The notes: generated by a model not told the origin, from the sequence alone. A DNA stretch of 64,000 nucleotides from Vibrio cyclitrophicus (GCA_023206055.1 CP065366.1:2294001-2358000), one strand, 5' to 3'; positions 17,769 through 27,635 are shown, counted from the stretch's first letter. Numbers and translations: made by a program.

Positions 17769-18389
17769 TTATTCAAACGGCGCAGGATCGCCGGCACCAC
17801 GACGTAGAACCACGGCATCATCGTCACTAAAGTCAATAACCGTCGTCGGTTGTTCACCTAAGTAACCACCATTCAAAATAACATCAACCGCATGCTCTAG
17901 GCTGTCACGAATTTCTTCTGGATCTGACTCTGTAGTCTCGTTACCCGGAAGGATCAGAGACGTCGACATCAGTGGTTCGCCCATCGCTTCCAACAGGTCG
18001 AGTGCAATCTTGTTGTCTGGGACACGAATACCAATCGTTTTACGCTTAGCGTTCATCAAACGCTTTGGCACTTCTTTTGTTGCTTTGAAAATAAACGTGT
18101 AAGCACCTGGCGTGTGCGCCTTAAGCAGACGGAAAGCCACGTTATCTACTCGTGCATACAGTGACAACTCAGAAAGGTCACGGCATAACAAAGTGAAATT
18201 GTGCTTGTCATCGATGCGACGAATTTTACAGATGCGTTCGAGTGCTTGTTTATTCTCAAGCTGACAACCCAGTGCATAACCGGAATCTGTTGGATAAACC
18301 ACAACGCCGCCATTGCGAATAATCGCAACCGCTTGAGTAATTAAGCGTGCTTGTGGGTTATCTGGATGTACATAAAAAAACTGGCTCAT
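17769..18389 (-). CDS. yciO: YciO-type Sua5/YrdC-domain protein
   Basis: 206 aa, a stand-alone YrdC/Sua5 domain with YPTDSGYALGCQL, the ATP/threonine pocket motif of this family, and RRGAGDPAPFE at the end. Sua5 proteins form threonylcarbamoyl-AMP for tRNA t6A; YciO is the paralogue found beside trpH and rluB in enterics and vibrios. The conserved neighbourhood is the main reason for choosing YciO rather than TsaC. Confidence 0.88.
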   Translation of the reverse strand: MSQFFYVHPDNPQARLITQAVAIIRNGGVVVYPTDSGYALGCQLENKQALERICKIRRIDDKHNFTLLCRDLSELSLYARVDNVAFRLLKAHTPGAYTFIFKATKEVPKRLMNAKRKTIGIRVPDNKIALDLLEAMGEPLMSTSLILPGNETTESDPEEIRDSLEHAVDVILNGGYLGEQPTTVIDFSDDDAVVLRRGAGDPAPFE

Positions 18390-18451
18390 TGTTGATCCTC
18401 GTTATCGAATCTCTCGACTCTATCATCAGAAGGAGCTGGTTCACCTAAAGA

Positions 18452-19306
18452 CTATTCAGATGGTGAAACCGTTTGAAACTCCCAATCTTTCCATACTTCT
18501 TCGACCCCAGAAGGTAGCCAGAGATTACGTCCAAGTTCCATCCATGGGGATGGGTAATGGAAATCACTGCCTTGGGAGGCTAATAGTTTGTATTGTATAG
18601 CATAATCCGCGAGCGTGCGTCTTTCTTGTTGCGCTTGCTGAGGTTGAGCGACTTCCATCGCATCCCCTTTCGCTTCAACAAATGCAGCTAGCAGACGCTT
18701 AACCCACTTGGCTGTAAGGCCATATCGCCCAGGGTGAGCAAGTACGGCTTGTCCACCAGCAGCATGAATAGCCGTGACAGCATCACTCATTGAACACCAC
18801 GTTGGCGGCACATAACCTGGATTATTGCGAGTAAGAAACTTTTTAAACACCTGTTGCATGGTTTTTGCGTAGCCGTTGTCGACTAACCACTTCGCAAAGT
18901 GAGCGCGAGTAATAGGCGCATCACCCGCAATCAATTTAACTTCTTCTAACACCCCTTCACGAGTCGCTTTCTCAAGACGTTGAGCAATCATTTCTGCACG
19001 TCCGATACGGTGTTGCTTCTGTTGCTCAATGAGCGCTTTAAGCTCTGGTGACTCAGGGTCAACGTTTAACCCAACAATATGGATATCTTTGTTTTGCCAA
19101 ACAGTCGAAATCTCAATACCGTTGATCAGCTGAATAGGAAGGTTGTTATCAGCAATATAGTTACGTGCTTCAGCAAGCCCATCAGTCGTGTCATGATCTG
19201 TAATCGCTAGCGCTTCGATGTTAAAGCCAAGCGCTCGGTCAATTAGCTCAGGTGGAGTAAGTCGGCCATCTGAGGCTGTTGTATGACTATGTAGATCAAT
19301 TCTCAT
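18452..19306 (-). CDS. trpH: PHP-domain phosphoesterase TrpH / RNase AM
   Basis: 284 aa. PHP metal-binding motifs are intact: HSHTTASDG near the start, ITDHDTTDG, a HPGRYG motif and SDFHYPSPW near the end. The E. coli orthologue (YciV) is a 5'-3' exonuclease that matures 5' ends of rRNAs and acts on 3',5'-bisphosphonucleotides. I chose the ATG at 19306 because the family begins MRIDLHSHT; the frame extends to 19369 without homology and would run into the trp promoter. It is divergent from the trp operon. Confidence 0.92.
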   Translation of the reverse strand: MRIDLHSHTTASDGRLTPPELIDRALGFNIEALAITDHDTTDGLAEARNYIADNNLPIQLINGIEISTVWQNKDIHIVGLNVDPESPELKALIEQQKQHRIGRAEMIAQRLEKATREGVLEEVKLIAGDAPITRAHFAKWLVDNGYAKTMQQVFKKFLTRNNPGYVPPTWCSMSDAVTAIHAAGGQAVLAHPGRYGLTAKWVKRLLAAFVEAKGDAMEVAQPQQAQQERRTLADYAIQYKLLASQGSDFHYPSPWMELGRNLWLPSGVEEVWKDWEFQTVSPSE

Positions 19307-19358
19307 ATATTCTTTTTCATTGTTTTCAATTTTTATCGTTATATTTGTGTCAACACAC

Positions 19359-19387
19359 TTGACCCGCAAGCAGAAAACTAGTTAACT
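19359..19387 (+). promoter_or_regulatory. trp promoter
   Basis: -35 TTGACC (19359-19364) and -10 TTAACT (19382-19387) with a 17-bp spacer. The -10 box lies inside the TrpR operator, the same design as the E. coli trp promoter. Confidence 0.9.
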
Positions 19388-19392
19388 AGTAC
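19376..19392. promoter_or_regulatory. TrpR operator
   Basis: AACTAGTTAACTAGTAC contains the 14-bp palindrome ACTAGTTAACTAGT centred on the -10 box and matches the E. coli trp operator. Tryptophan-bound TrpR would block RNA polymerase. Confidence 0.92.
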
Positions 19393-19426
19393 ACAAATAC
19401 GAAGTATCACATTTGATAGGTTCACC

Positions 19427-19552
19427 ATGTTACAAGAATTTAACCAAAACCATAAAGATAAAGTTTTAGAACTTTCTTCAGTAGAAGCAAGTTCAGAGCT
19501 TAATTGGTGGCGCACTTGGACAAGTTCTTGGTGGGCTAACGTGTACTTCTAG
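19427..19552 (+). CDS. trpL: trp operon leader peptide
   Basis: 41 codons from ATG 19427 to TAG 19552, with Trp at positions 27, 28, 31, 35 and 36. Stalling at this cluster when charged tRNA-Trp is scarce would favour the antiterminator over the hairpin at 19586-19611. It is longer and richer in Trp than the 14-codon, two-Trp E. coli leader, as is known for Vibrio trp leaders. Confidence 0.93.
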   Translation: MLQEFNQNHKDKVLELSSVEASSELNWWRTWTSSWWANVYF

Positions 19553-19585
19553 TTAAACAGTTTGTTTATAAAAAAGTTATCACTA

Positions 19586-19611
19586 AGCCCGCTTTAATAG
19601 CGGGCTTTTTA
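19586..19611 (+). terminator. trp attenuator
   Basis: AGCCCGC/GCGGGCT stem with a 7-nt loop followed by TTTTT, 34 nt after the trpL stop and about 130 bp before trpE. Confidence 0.88.
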
Positions 19612-19738
19612 ATTTGTCGAACATCTCACATTCAACTGACTAACAAATCAACGAATTGACCATATTCTAGATTGGGTGAAAGGTATCTTTATGCGACTAT
19701 GTACGGCAGGAAATTTAAAGAATCATAAAGGAGGTCTT

Positions 19739-21328
19739 GTGAACAAGGCCATTGAAATCAAAAAGCTGGGAACCATTGAGGTCATCAATTCTTCAGTTCC
19801 TTACTCGCAAGATCCAACCAGCGTTTTTCATACTTTGTGTGAAAACAAAACAGACAGTCTGTTGTTGGAATCTGCTGAGATTGAATCTAAACAGAACCTG
19901 ACAAGCCTACTCCTTATCGACTCTGCTGTTCGTATTGTATGCCGCGGACATGAAGTAACCTTTCAAGCGTTGACTCAAAACGGTCAAGCGCTTATCGAAC
20001 ATCTGACTCAAAACGTTAAAGCAGAGATTAAATCTGATCTGACAGATAACTTACTGACGCTGACTTTTGTTGAGCCGAGCAACGAATTAGACGAAGACTC
20101 ACGCTTAAGAGAAGCTTCTTCTTTCGATGCACTGCGTTTGGTTCAGCACAGTTTTGAGCAAGACGCTGATAATAAGCATGCATTGTTCATGGCAGGCCTA
20201 TTCGCTTACGACATCGTGGCGAACTTTGAACCGCTAGGCGATGCTGAAGCAACCAACAATTGTCCTGACTTTGTTTTCTACGTGGCTGAAACCCTGTTAC
20301 GTTTCGATCACCAAGAGAACGAAGGCCTGCTACACGCAAGCTTGTTCGCTCAAGACGAAAGCATCAAAGCACAGCTAACTGAGCGCTTAGCCGACATTCA
20401 AACACAATGCCAGTCATTGAAAGCCATTACAGAAGTTACGCCACTAAACAACGTTGACGCTGTACCAAGCGTTTCAGATGAAGACTTCTGCCAAACGGTT
20501 CGTGACCTAAAAGAGTACGTAGTAAAAGGCGATGTATTCCAAGTAGTACCTTCACGCCGCTTTACGCTGCCTTGCCCTGCTCCACTGGCAGCTTACAAAG
20601 AGCTTAAGCAAAGCAACCCAAGCCCTTACATGTTCTACATGCAAGATGAACTGTTTACTCTGTTCGGCGCTTCTCCAGAAAGTGCGCTGAAATACGAAAC
20701 CGAAACCAACCAAATTGAGATTTACCCAATTGCGGGGACTCGTCGTCGCGGTAAGCGTCCTGATGGTCAAATAGATTTCGACCTCGATAGCCGTATCGAA
20801 CTTGAACTGCGTACCGACAAGAAAGAAAACGCTGAACACATGATGCTTGTTGACCTAGCGCGTAACGATGTAGCGCGTATTGCGGAAGCAGGCACTCGCC
20901 ACGTGGCAGACTTGCTAAAAGTTGACCGCTACAGCCATGTGATGCATTTAGTTTCTCGTGTTGTTGGTCAACTACGTGAAGACTTAGATGCCCTGCACGC
21001 TTACCAAGCTTGTATGAACATGGGAACGCTAACGGGCGCACCAAAAATCCGCGCAATGCAGCTTATCCGTGACGTAGAAAAAACTCGTCGTGGTAGCTAT
21101 GGCGGTGCGGTGGGTTACCTAACCGGTGAAGGCACGTTAGATACGTGTATCGTAATTCGTTCTGCTTACGTTGAAGATGGTGTGGCACAAGTACAAGCTG
21201 GCGCTGGTGTGGTATTCGATTCGGACCCACAAGCAGAAGCGGATGAAACTCGCGGCAAAGCACAAGCGGTCATCTCAGCGATTCAAGCTGCACATACTAA
21301 AACCATTTCTAACAAGAAGGAGTCGTAA
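19739..21328 (+). CDS. trpE: Anthranilate synthase component I
   Basis: 529 aa. Start is GTG at 19739, 5 nt after a strong AAAGGAGG; the frame is open from 19676, but that part is leader. The feedback-inhibition motif LLLESAEIESK is near residue 36, and the chorismate-binding core carries PIAGTRRRGK, DLARNDVARI and the C-terminal GAGVVFDSDPQAEADE. With TrpG it converts chorismate and glutamine to anthranilate. First structural gene of the operon, controlled by TrpR and attenuation. Confidence 0.97.
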   Translation: MNKAIEIKKLGTIEVINSSVPYSQDPTSVFHTLCENKTDSLLLESAEIESKQNLTSLLLIDSAVRIVCRGHEVTFQALTQNGQALIEHLTQNVKAEIKSDLTDNLLTLTFVEPSNELDEDSRLREASSFDALRLVQHSFEQDADNKHALFMAGLFAYDIVANFEPLGDAEATNNCPDFVFYVAETLLRFDHQENEGLLHASLFAQDESIKAQLTERLADIQTQCQSLKAITEVTPLNNVDAVPSVSDEDFCQTVRDLKEYVVKGDVFQVVPSRRFTLPCPAPLAAYKELKQSNPSPYMFYMQDELFTLFGASPESALKYETETNQIEIYPIAGTRRRGKRPDGQIDFDLDSRIELELRTDKKENAEHMMLVDLARNDVARIAEAGTRHVADLLKVDRYSHVMHLVSRVVGQLREDLDALHAYQACMNMGTLTGAPKIRAMQLIRDVEKTRRGSYGGAVGYLTGEGTLDTCIVIRSAYVEDGVAQVQAGAGVVFDSDPQAEADETRGKAQAVISAIQAAHTKTISNKKES

Positions 21329-21330
21329 TC

Positions 21331-21921
21331 ATGGCTGATATTGTATTCATCGATAACTTCGACTCGTTCACTTACAACCTTGTAGACCAGTTCCGTTCAT
21401 TAGGTCACAGCGTAAAAATTTACCGTAACAATATCTCTGCAAAGGTAGTTGAAGCGGCGATTAACGAATTAGATAACCCTGTTGCACTGCTTTCGCCAGG
21501 CCCTGGCGCTCCGGCTGATGCGGGCTGCATGCCTGAGCTGATTCAGCTACTAAAAGGCAAAGTGCCAATGATTGGTATTTGTTTAGGCCACCAAGCGATT
21601 GTTGAAGCCTATGGTGGCACCGTTGCAGGCGCAGGCGAAATCATTCATGGTAAGGTGTCGATGATGGAACACCAAAATCATGCGACTTACCAAGGCTTAC
21701 CTTCGCCACTGGCTATTGCTCGCTACCACTCTTTAGTAGCAACGCATGTCTCTGATAGCCTAACGGTGACAGCTGAAGTCGATGATTTGGTGATGTCTGT
21801 GGTTCAAGAACAAGACAAGGTGTGTGGATTCCAATTCCACCCTGAATCAATTATGACAACTTACGGTGCAACGCTTCTTGCGAACGCTATCGAATGGGCT
21901 CTTGAGAAAAAGACGATATAG
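21331..21921 (+). CDS. trpG: Anthranilate synthase component II (glutamine amidotransferase)
   Basis: 196 aa class-I glutamine amidotransferase. The catalytic triad is visible: Cys in GICLGHQ, and His-Glu in FHPESI. It supplies ammonia to TrpE. It is a free-standing protein here, unlike the TrpG-TrpD fusion of E. coli. It starts 2 bp after the trpE stop. Confidence 0.96.
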   Translation: MADIVFIDNFDSFTYNLVDQFRSLGHSVKIYRNNISAKVVEAAINELDNPVALLSPGPGAPADAGCMPELIQLLKGKVPMIGICLGHQAIVEAYGGTVAGAGEIIHGKVSMMEHQNHATYQGLPSPLAIARYHSLVATHVSDSLTVTAEVDDLVMSVVQEQDKVCGFQFHPESIMTTYGATLLANAIEWALEKKTI

Positions 21922-21930
21922 GAAACGATC

Positions 21931-22926
21931 ATGGAACAGATTAATAAACTTTACGAACAGCAGTCTCTTACTCAAGAAGAAAGCCAACAATTATTTGATG
22001 TCATCATCAAGGGCGAACTAGACCCAATCCTGATGGCTTCTGCACTGACTGCACTTAAAATCAAAGGCGAGACGCCAGACGAAATTGCTGGCGCGGCGAA
22101 AGCACTGCTTGCCAATGCAAACCCGTTCCCACGCCCTGATTACGATTTTGCAGACATCGTAGGTACAGGTGGCGACGGTCATAACACCATTAACATTTCG
22201 ACGACTTCAGCATTCGTTGCAGCCGCTTGTGGCCTAAAAGTCGCGAAGCACGGTAACCGCAGTGTATCGAGCAAATCAGGCTCTTCTGACCTACTGGATT
22301 CGTTTGGCATCAACCTAGCAATGACTGCGGAAGACACGCGTACGGCTGTCGATGAACTTGGCGTCGCATTCCTATTTGCTCCGCAATACCACGGTGGCGT
22401 GCGTCACGCGATGCCTGTTCGCCAAACCATGAAAACACGTACTATCTTCAACATCCTTGGCCCACTGATTAACCCTGCTCGCCCTAACATCGAGCTAATG
22501 GGTGTTTACAGCAAAGAGCTTGTACGCCCTATCGCGGAAACCATGCTGCAAATGGGCATGAAGCGCGCGGCGGTTGTTCACGGTAGCGGACTTGATGAAG
22601 TAGCGATTCACGGCGAAACCATGATTGCTGAAATCAAAGATGGTGCAATTCACGAATACACAGTGACACCGGCAGATTTTGGTTTAAACACTCACCCTCT
22701 TGAAGCTATCAAGGGCGGCGAGCCAGAAAAGAACAAAGCCATCACAACAGATATCCTGACGGGTAAAGGCACTGAAGCTCAAGTTGGCGCAGTAGCCGTG
22801 AACGTTGCTCTACTGATGCGCCTATTTGGTCACGAAGATCTAAAAGCTAATGCACAGCAAGCGATTGACGCAATGAACTCTGGCAAAGCATACGAGCTTG
22901 TACAAAAGCTTGCTGCACACGCCTAA
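21931..22926 (+). CDS. trpD: Anthranilate phosphoribosyltransferase
   Basis: 331 aa, full length. The PRPP-binding GTGGDGHNTINIST and KHGNRSVSSKSGSSDLL motifs are intact. It transfers phosphoribose to anthranilate. It begins 9 bp after trpG, and its stop overlaps the next start by one base (TAATG). Confidence 0.97.
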   Translation: MEQINKLYEQQSLTQEESQQLFDVIIKGELDPILMASALTALKIKGETPDEIAGAAKALLANANPFPRPDYDFADIVGTGGDGHNTINISTTSAFVAAACGLKVAKHGNRSVSSKSGSSDLLDSFGINLAMTAEDTRTAVDELGVAFLFAPQYHGGVRHAMPVRQTMKTRTIFNILGPLINPARPNIELMGVYSKELVRPIAETMLQMGMKRAAVVHGSGLDEVAIHGETMIAEIKDGAIHEYTVTPADFGLNTHPLEAIKGGEPEKNKAITTDILTGKGTEAQVGAVAVNVALLMRLFGHEDLKANAQQAIDAMNSGKAYELVQKLAAHA

Positions 22927-24404
22927 TGAACGACGGAGTTGAGACAAAGAACATGACACAGACTACCGATAAATTGTCGACCCACGTTTCAGTCAAAGAA
23001 GCTGAAATGGCGGAAGTATTAGCAAAAATCGTTCGTGATAAATACCTATGGGTTGAAGCGCGTAAGCAGACTCAACCATTGGACGAGTTTAAAGCGTCAC
23101 TAACTGCAACAGACCGCAGCTTTTATGACGCTCTGAGCGGCGAGCAAACTGTTTTCATCACTGAATGTAAGAAGGCATCACCGTCAAAAGGTTTAATCCG
23201 TGACGAGTTTGATTTGGACTACATTGCATCGGTTTACAACAACCACGCAAACGCAATTTCAGTGCTGACAGACGAGAAATACTTCCAAGGTGACTTCGAG
23301 TTTTTACCTAAGGTTCGTAGCATTGCTAAGCAACCTATCCTGTGTAAAGACTTCATGGTTGATACCTACCAAGTCTACTTAGCTCGTCACTACTCAGCTG
23401 ACGCAATTTTGCTAATGCTTTCGGTATTAGATGACGAAGAGTACAAAGCGCTGGCTGAAGTCGCTCACTCACTCAACATGGGTGTGCTTACTGAAGTCAG
23501 TAACGAAGAAGAACTTCACCGTGCTGTGGCTCTAAACGCTAAGGTGATCGGCATTAATAACCGTAACCTACGTGACCTTTCGACGGATCTGAACCGTACT
23601 AAAGATTTGGCTCCGCTGATTCGCGAACTGGCTCCAAACGCAGTCGTGATTTCAGAGTCTGGCATCTACACACATCAACAAGTTCGTGACCTTTCAACAT
23701 TTGCAGACGGCTTCCTAATCGGCAGCTCTCTAATGGCTGAAAAGAACCTAGAATTAGCGGTTCGTAAAGTAACACTGGGTGAAAACAAGGTCTGTGGTCT
23801 AACGCATTCAGATGACGCGGCGAAAGCGTATCAAGCGGGTGCAGTATTCGGTGGTTTGATTTTCGTTGAAGCGTCTAAGCGTCATGTTGATATCGAAGCA
23901 GCTCGTTTAACCATGAGCGGCGCACCTTTGAACTACGTGGGCGTGTTCCAAAATCATAGCGTTACTGACGTTGCGAAAACGGTTTCTGAGCTAGGCCTGT
24001 TCGCTGTGCAATTGCACGGTGATGAGTCTCAAGCATATGTCGATGAGCTAAAACAATCATTACCTGAAAGCGTTGAGATTTGGAAAGCTTACGGTGTGGC
24101 TTCTGGTGATGAAAACGGTGCTAAAAGCTCGCTGCCAGAATTGCTGGAAAGCAACGTGACTCGTCATCTGCTAGATACTAAAGTGGGTTCTCAAACAGGT
24201 GGCACAGGCCAAGTGTTCGATTGGAGCCTAATCAACAACCAAAACGCAATCATGTTGGCGGGTGGCCTAAACCCAGAAAATGCTAACCAAGCGGCTAAGT
24301 TGGGCTGTTTAGGATTAGACCTCAACTCTGGCGTTGAATCCGCTCCAGGTAAAAAAGACGCAGACAAGCTGCAGCGTGCTTTTGCAGCGATTCGCAATTA
24401 CTAG
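22926..24404 (+). CDS. trpCF: Fused indole-3-glycerol-phosphate synthase / phosphoribosylanthranilate isomerase
   Basis: 492 aa with two TIM barrels. The TrpC part (about residues 20-275) has ECKKASPSKG and ISESGIYTHQ; the TrpF part (from about 285) starts KVCGLTHSDDA and ends with LDLNSGVESAPGKKD. It carries out the isomerisation and ring closure of the pathway. Start at ATG 22926 overlaps the trpD stop; an in-frame ATG at 22956 (MTQTTDK) is an alternative. Confidence 0.96.
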   Translation: MNDGVETKNMTQTTDKLSTHVSVKEAEMAEVLAKIVRDKYLWVEARKQTQPLDEFKASLTATDRSFYDALSGEQTVFITECKKASPSKGLIRDEFDLDYIASVYNNHANAISVLTDEKYFQGDFEFLPKVRSIAKQPILCKDFMVDTYQVYLARHYSADAILLMLSVLDDEEYKALAEVAHSLNMGVLTEVSNEEELHRAVALNAKVIGINNRNLRDLSTDLNRTKDLAPLIRELAPNAVVISESGIYTHQQVRDLSTFADGFLIGSSLMAEKNLELAVRKVTLGENKVCGLTHSDDAAKAYQAGAVFGGLIFVEASKRHVDIEAARLTMSGAPLNYVGVFQNHSVTDVAKTVSELGLFAVQLHGDESQAYVDELKQSLPESVEIWKAYGVASGDENGAKSSLPELLESNVTRHLLDTKVGSQTGGTGQVFDWSLINNQNAIMLAGGLNPENANQAAKLGCLGLDLNSGVESAPGKKDADKLQRAFAAIRNY

Positions 24405-24535
24405 TCCAAACTCGGCGCTAGAAATTAGAAAGCAGAAACTAAAAACATATTTGTGGGCTTTGCCTTTTGCGAAGCTCAAGCAAGATTAAATGACTTGGTG
24501 TGAAGACACATCAATAGAATTGAAGGAATAACACA

Positions 24536-25726
24536 ATGGCTAAACTCGATGCCTACTTCGGTGAATACGGTGGTCAATACGTACCGCAGATCCTAGTGCC
24601 AGCACTAGACCAACTAGAACAAGCATTTATCGATGCACAAGCCGATCCTGAGTTCCGCAGTGAATTCATGACGCTTCTGCAAGAGTACGCAGGTCGTCCA
24701 ACGGCACTAACGCTAACGCGTAACCTGACTAAAGGTACAAAAACTAAACTGTACCTAAAGCGTGAAGATCTACTTCACGGCGGTGCTCACAAGACAAACC
24801 AAGTACTTGGTCAAGCGCTGCTAGCAAAACGTATGGGTAAGCAAGAAATCATCGCTGAAACTGGCGCGGGCCAACACGGCGTAGCTACTGCTCTAGCGTG
24901 TGCTCTATTGGGCCTTAAGTGTCGTGTTTACATGGGTGCAAAAGACGTTGAACGTCAAAGCCCGAACGTGTTCCGTATGAAGCTAATGGGCGCAGAGGTT
25001 ATCCCTGTTCATTCTGGCTCTTCAACGCTAAAAGACGCATGTAATGAAGCACTACGTGACTGGTCTGCAACTTATGAAGACGCGCACTACCTTCTGGGTA
25101 CTGCGGCTGGCCCTCACCCATTCCCAACGATTGTTCGTGATTTCCAACGCATGATCGGTGAAGAAACGAAAAACCAAATTCTAGCTCGTGAAGGTCGCCT
25201 TCCTGATGCCGTTATCGCTTGTGTTGGCGGTGGTTCAAACGCTATTGGTATGTTCGCTGATTTCATTGAAGAAGAGTCTGTTCGCCTAATCGGTGTAGAG
25301 CCTGCTGGTAAAGGTATTGATACCGACCAACACGGCGCGCCGCTTAAACACGGTAAAACCGGTATTTTCTTCGGTATGAAAGCCCCACTGATGCAAGATG
25401 AGAACGGCCAAGTAGAAGAGTCTTACTCTGTATCTGCGGGTCTAGATTTCCCATCAGTTGGTCCTCAACACGCGCACCTAAATGCGATTGGCCGTGCTGA
25501 ATACGACAACGTGACCGATGATGAAGCGCTAGAAGCGTTCCAATTGATTGCACGTAAAGAAGGTATTATTGCAGCGCTAGAGTCATCTCATGCTTTGGCT
25601 CATGCTGTTAAAATGGCTCACGACGACCCAGAGAAAGAACAGCTATTAGTCGTTAACTTATCTGGTCGTGGTGACAAAGACATTTTCTCTGTACACGACA
25701 TTCTTAAAGAGAAAGGAGCATTATAA
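24536..25726 (+). CDS. trpB: Tryptophan synthase beta chain
   Basis: 396 aa. The PLP lysine is in LLHGGAHKTNQVLGQ, the ETGAGQHG loop and the phosphate-binding GGGSNAIG are intact. It condenses indole with serine. A 131-bp gap follows trpCF without an obvious terminator, and a GAAGGA site precedes the ATG. Confidence 0.98.
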   Translation: MAKLDAYFGEYGGQYVPQILVPALDQLEQAFIDAQADPEFRSEFMTLLQEYAGRPTALTLTRNLTKGTKTKLYLKREDLLHGGAHKTNQVLGQALLAKRMGKQEIIAETGAGQHGVATALACALLGLKCRVYMGAKDVERQSPNVFRMKLMGAEVIPVHSGSSTLKDACNEALRDWSATYEDAHYLLGTAAGPHPFPTIVRDFQRMIGEETKNQILAREGRLPDAVIACVGGGSNAIGMFADFIEEESVRLIGVEPAGKGIDTDQHGAPLKHGKTGIFFGMKAPLMQDENGQVEESYSVSAGLDFPSVGPQHAHLNAIGRAEYDNVTDDEALEAFQLIARKEGIIAALESSHALAHAVKMAHDDPEKEQLLVVNLSGRGDKDIFSVHDILKEKGAL

Positions 25727-26532
25727 TGGATCGCTATCAATCACTCTTCACTCGCTTAGCTGAAAAAAATCAGGGCGCATTTGTACCATTCGTAACGGTT
25801 GGCGATCCTAACCCAGAGCAATCTCTTAAGATCATGGAAACGCTAGTTGAAGCGGGTGCTGACGCACTTGAGCTTGGTATCCCATTCTCAGATCCGCTTG
25901 CAGATGGCCCAACAATCCAAGGCGCAAACATTCGTGCTTTAGATTCTAAAGTAACGCCAGATGTATGTTTTGATCTTATTGGTCAAATTCGCGCTAAATA
26001 CCCAGAACTACCAATCGGCCTACTGATGTACGCAAACTTGGTTTACGCACGTGGTATCGAGAACTTCTACGAGCGTTGTGCTAATGCAGGTATCGATTCA
26101 GTATTGATTGCTGATGTACCAACCAATGAAAGCGGCGAATTTGTTGCTGCTGCGAAGAAGTTTGGTGTTCACCCAATATTTATTGCCCCACCAACAGCAA
26201 GCGATGAAACACTTCAATCAGTTTCTGAGCTAGGTGGCGGTTACACTTACCTACTTTCTCGCTCAGGCGTAACGGGGGCTGAAACAAAGGCAAATATGCC
26301 AGTAACAGCGCTGCTTGACCGCTTGAACAAGTTCGACGCGCCACCAGCATTGCTTGGTTTCGGTATCTCGGCACCAGAGCAAGTAAAAGAAGCAATCGAA
26401 GCTGGCGCTGCAGGAGCTATCTCTGGTTCAGCCGTTGTCAAAATCATTGAAAACAACGTTGAACAGCCAGAAGCAATGCTTAAAGCACTTGCTGAGTTTG
26501 TTACGCCAATGAAAGCTGCAACACAAAAATAG
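25726..26532 (+). CDS. trpA: Tryptophan synthase alpha chain
   Basis: 268 aa TIM barrel. The catalytic Glu is in ALELGIPFSDPLADGP, which also has the catalytic Asp; GFGISAPEQV and GAISGSAVV form the phosphate site. It releases indole to TrpB. One-base overlap with the trpB stop (TAATG) implies translational coupling. It is the last gene of the operon. Confidence 0.98.
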   Translation: MDRYQSLFTRLAEKNQGAFVPFVTVGDPNPEQSLKIMETLVEAGADALELGIPFSDPLADGPTIQGANIRALDSKVTPDVCFDLIGQIRAKYPELPIGLLMYANLVYARGIENFYERCANAGIDSVLIADVPTNESGEFVAAAKKFGVHPIFIAPPTASDETLQSVSELGGGYTYLLSRSGVTGAETKANMPVTALLDRLNKFDAPPALLGFGISAPEQVKEAIEAGAAGAISGSAVVKIIENNVEQPEAMLKALAEFVTPMKAATQK

Positions 26533-26536
26533 TTAT

Positions 26537-26580
26537 AAACTCCCATTAGTATAAAGATTAACACTAATGGGAGTTTTCTC
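26537..26580 (+). terminator. trp operon terminator
   Basis: AAACTCCCATTAGT/ACTAATGGGAGTTT, a 14-bp stem with a 12-nt loop followed by TCTCCTT. It is the only strong hairpin after trpA. Confidence 0.85.
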
Positions 26581-26907
26581 CTTACACATGCCCAAGCCCT
26601 CTAGATTGTTAATTTTCTGATACAAACAACACTTCATTAATACCTAAAGCACTCATTATAAAACCCCTCGAAACATCACCAAAACATATAAGAAAAATAG
26701 AAAAACAAATAGCAAACGTTTGCTTTAGATTAAAAAAGCATCAACTGACATTAAATTGCTGCTTTTTGATAGCCTTTCACATTCGCTCATATTGATAAAT
26801 GTAAAGGATACGTGTAAAACTCTTCGCGAAATATTTATCCAATGGTATATCGTACATTGGTAGGTAGTTCTGGGATTTTTATATTTAGTAGCACAGAGGT
26901 TATGGAA
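26581..26907. other. Intergenic, upstream of the interrupted symporter gene
   Basis: About 330 bp, AT-rich, without a gene. It should hold the promoter of the symporter gene. Cells could still transcribe the truncated 5' part from here. Confidence 0.5.
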
Positions 26908-27479
26908 GTGTTAAAAGAAAAGAGTTTACTAAGCAACATCGGCGTTCAAGTCGTTATTGCAATGATCATCGGTACCGTAGTCGGCGCGATGATGGGTGAA
27001 AGCGCAACAATGTTCGCTCCACTGGGTGCTATCTTCATCAACTTGATCAAGATGCTGGTTATCCCTCTAGTCGCAGTTGCCCTAATTTCAGGTGCTGCTG
27101 GTCTAGGCAACAGCTCATCGGCCGGCAAAGTCGGTGTAACTACACTGGGTTACTTTGCACTAACGTCTGCACTTGCTGTAGCACTAGCGCTAATAATGGG
27201 TGAACTATTCGAACCAGGTCGTGGTATCGATGTTTCTGGCGTTGAAGGCATGTTCTCTTCTGAATACGCTGCGAAAGGTGAACTTCCGACGTTCTGGGCA
27301 ACCATCACGGGCATGATCCCGACCAACGTTTTCCAATCACTGAATGAAGCAAACATTCTGCAAATTCTCGTTTTCTGCTTATTCTTTGGTATTGCGATTT
27401 CTAAACAAGCAAAAGAGAAACGTGACCCAATCATCAATGGCGTAAACGCGATTGTTGACGCTATGGTTTGGATGATCAA
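26908..27479 (+). pseudogene. Dicarboxylate/amino-acid:cation symporter, 5' part of interrupted gene (copy A)
   Basis: Codes for the N-terminal 190 residues of a DAACS-family (GltP/DctA-like) symporter: several membrane segments, then GRGIDVSGVEGMFSSEYAAKGE and NVFQSLNEANILQILVFCLFFGIA. It aligns end to end with the intact copy at 27636. GTG 26908 gives the same N-terminal length as copy B, with AGAGG 8 nt upstream; ATG 26902 is an alternative. Homology stops at 27479 within MVWMIN, and the frame then runs through 15 unrelated codons to a stop at 27525. The missing C-terminal part is at 32040-32734. Confidence 0.9.
27467..27479 (+). repeat. 13-bp direct repeat, left boundary of the insertion
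   Basis: TTTGGATGATCAA. An identical copy is at 32040-32052. The two copies are the exact points at which the halves of gene A can be joined in frame. Confidence 0.93.
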
Positions 27480-27635
27480 CATAGTAAAAAGAAAAACACA
27501 GCACACCACTCCCCTTCTCGCATAAGTCTTTGTAATAAATATAAAAACAAAAGGGTTCTATTCAAAAATCCTTCTCTTTTTGTGTTTATTAAAACACCTA
27601 TCTTTTTTATTCACCACTTAATATGAGGTAAGGAC

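Noticed and set aside
27480..27525. Short in-frame continuation of symporter A into the insertion
   Set aside because: Fifteen unrelated codons to the first stop; chance read-through, not part of the protein.
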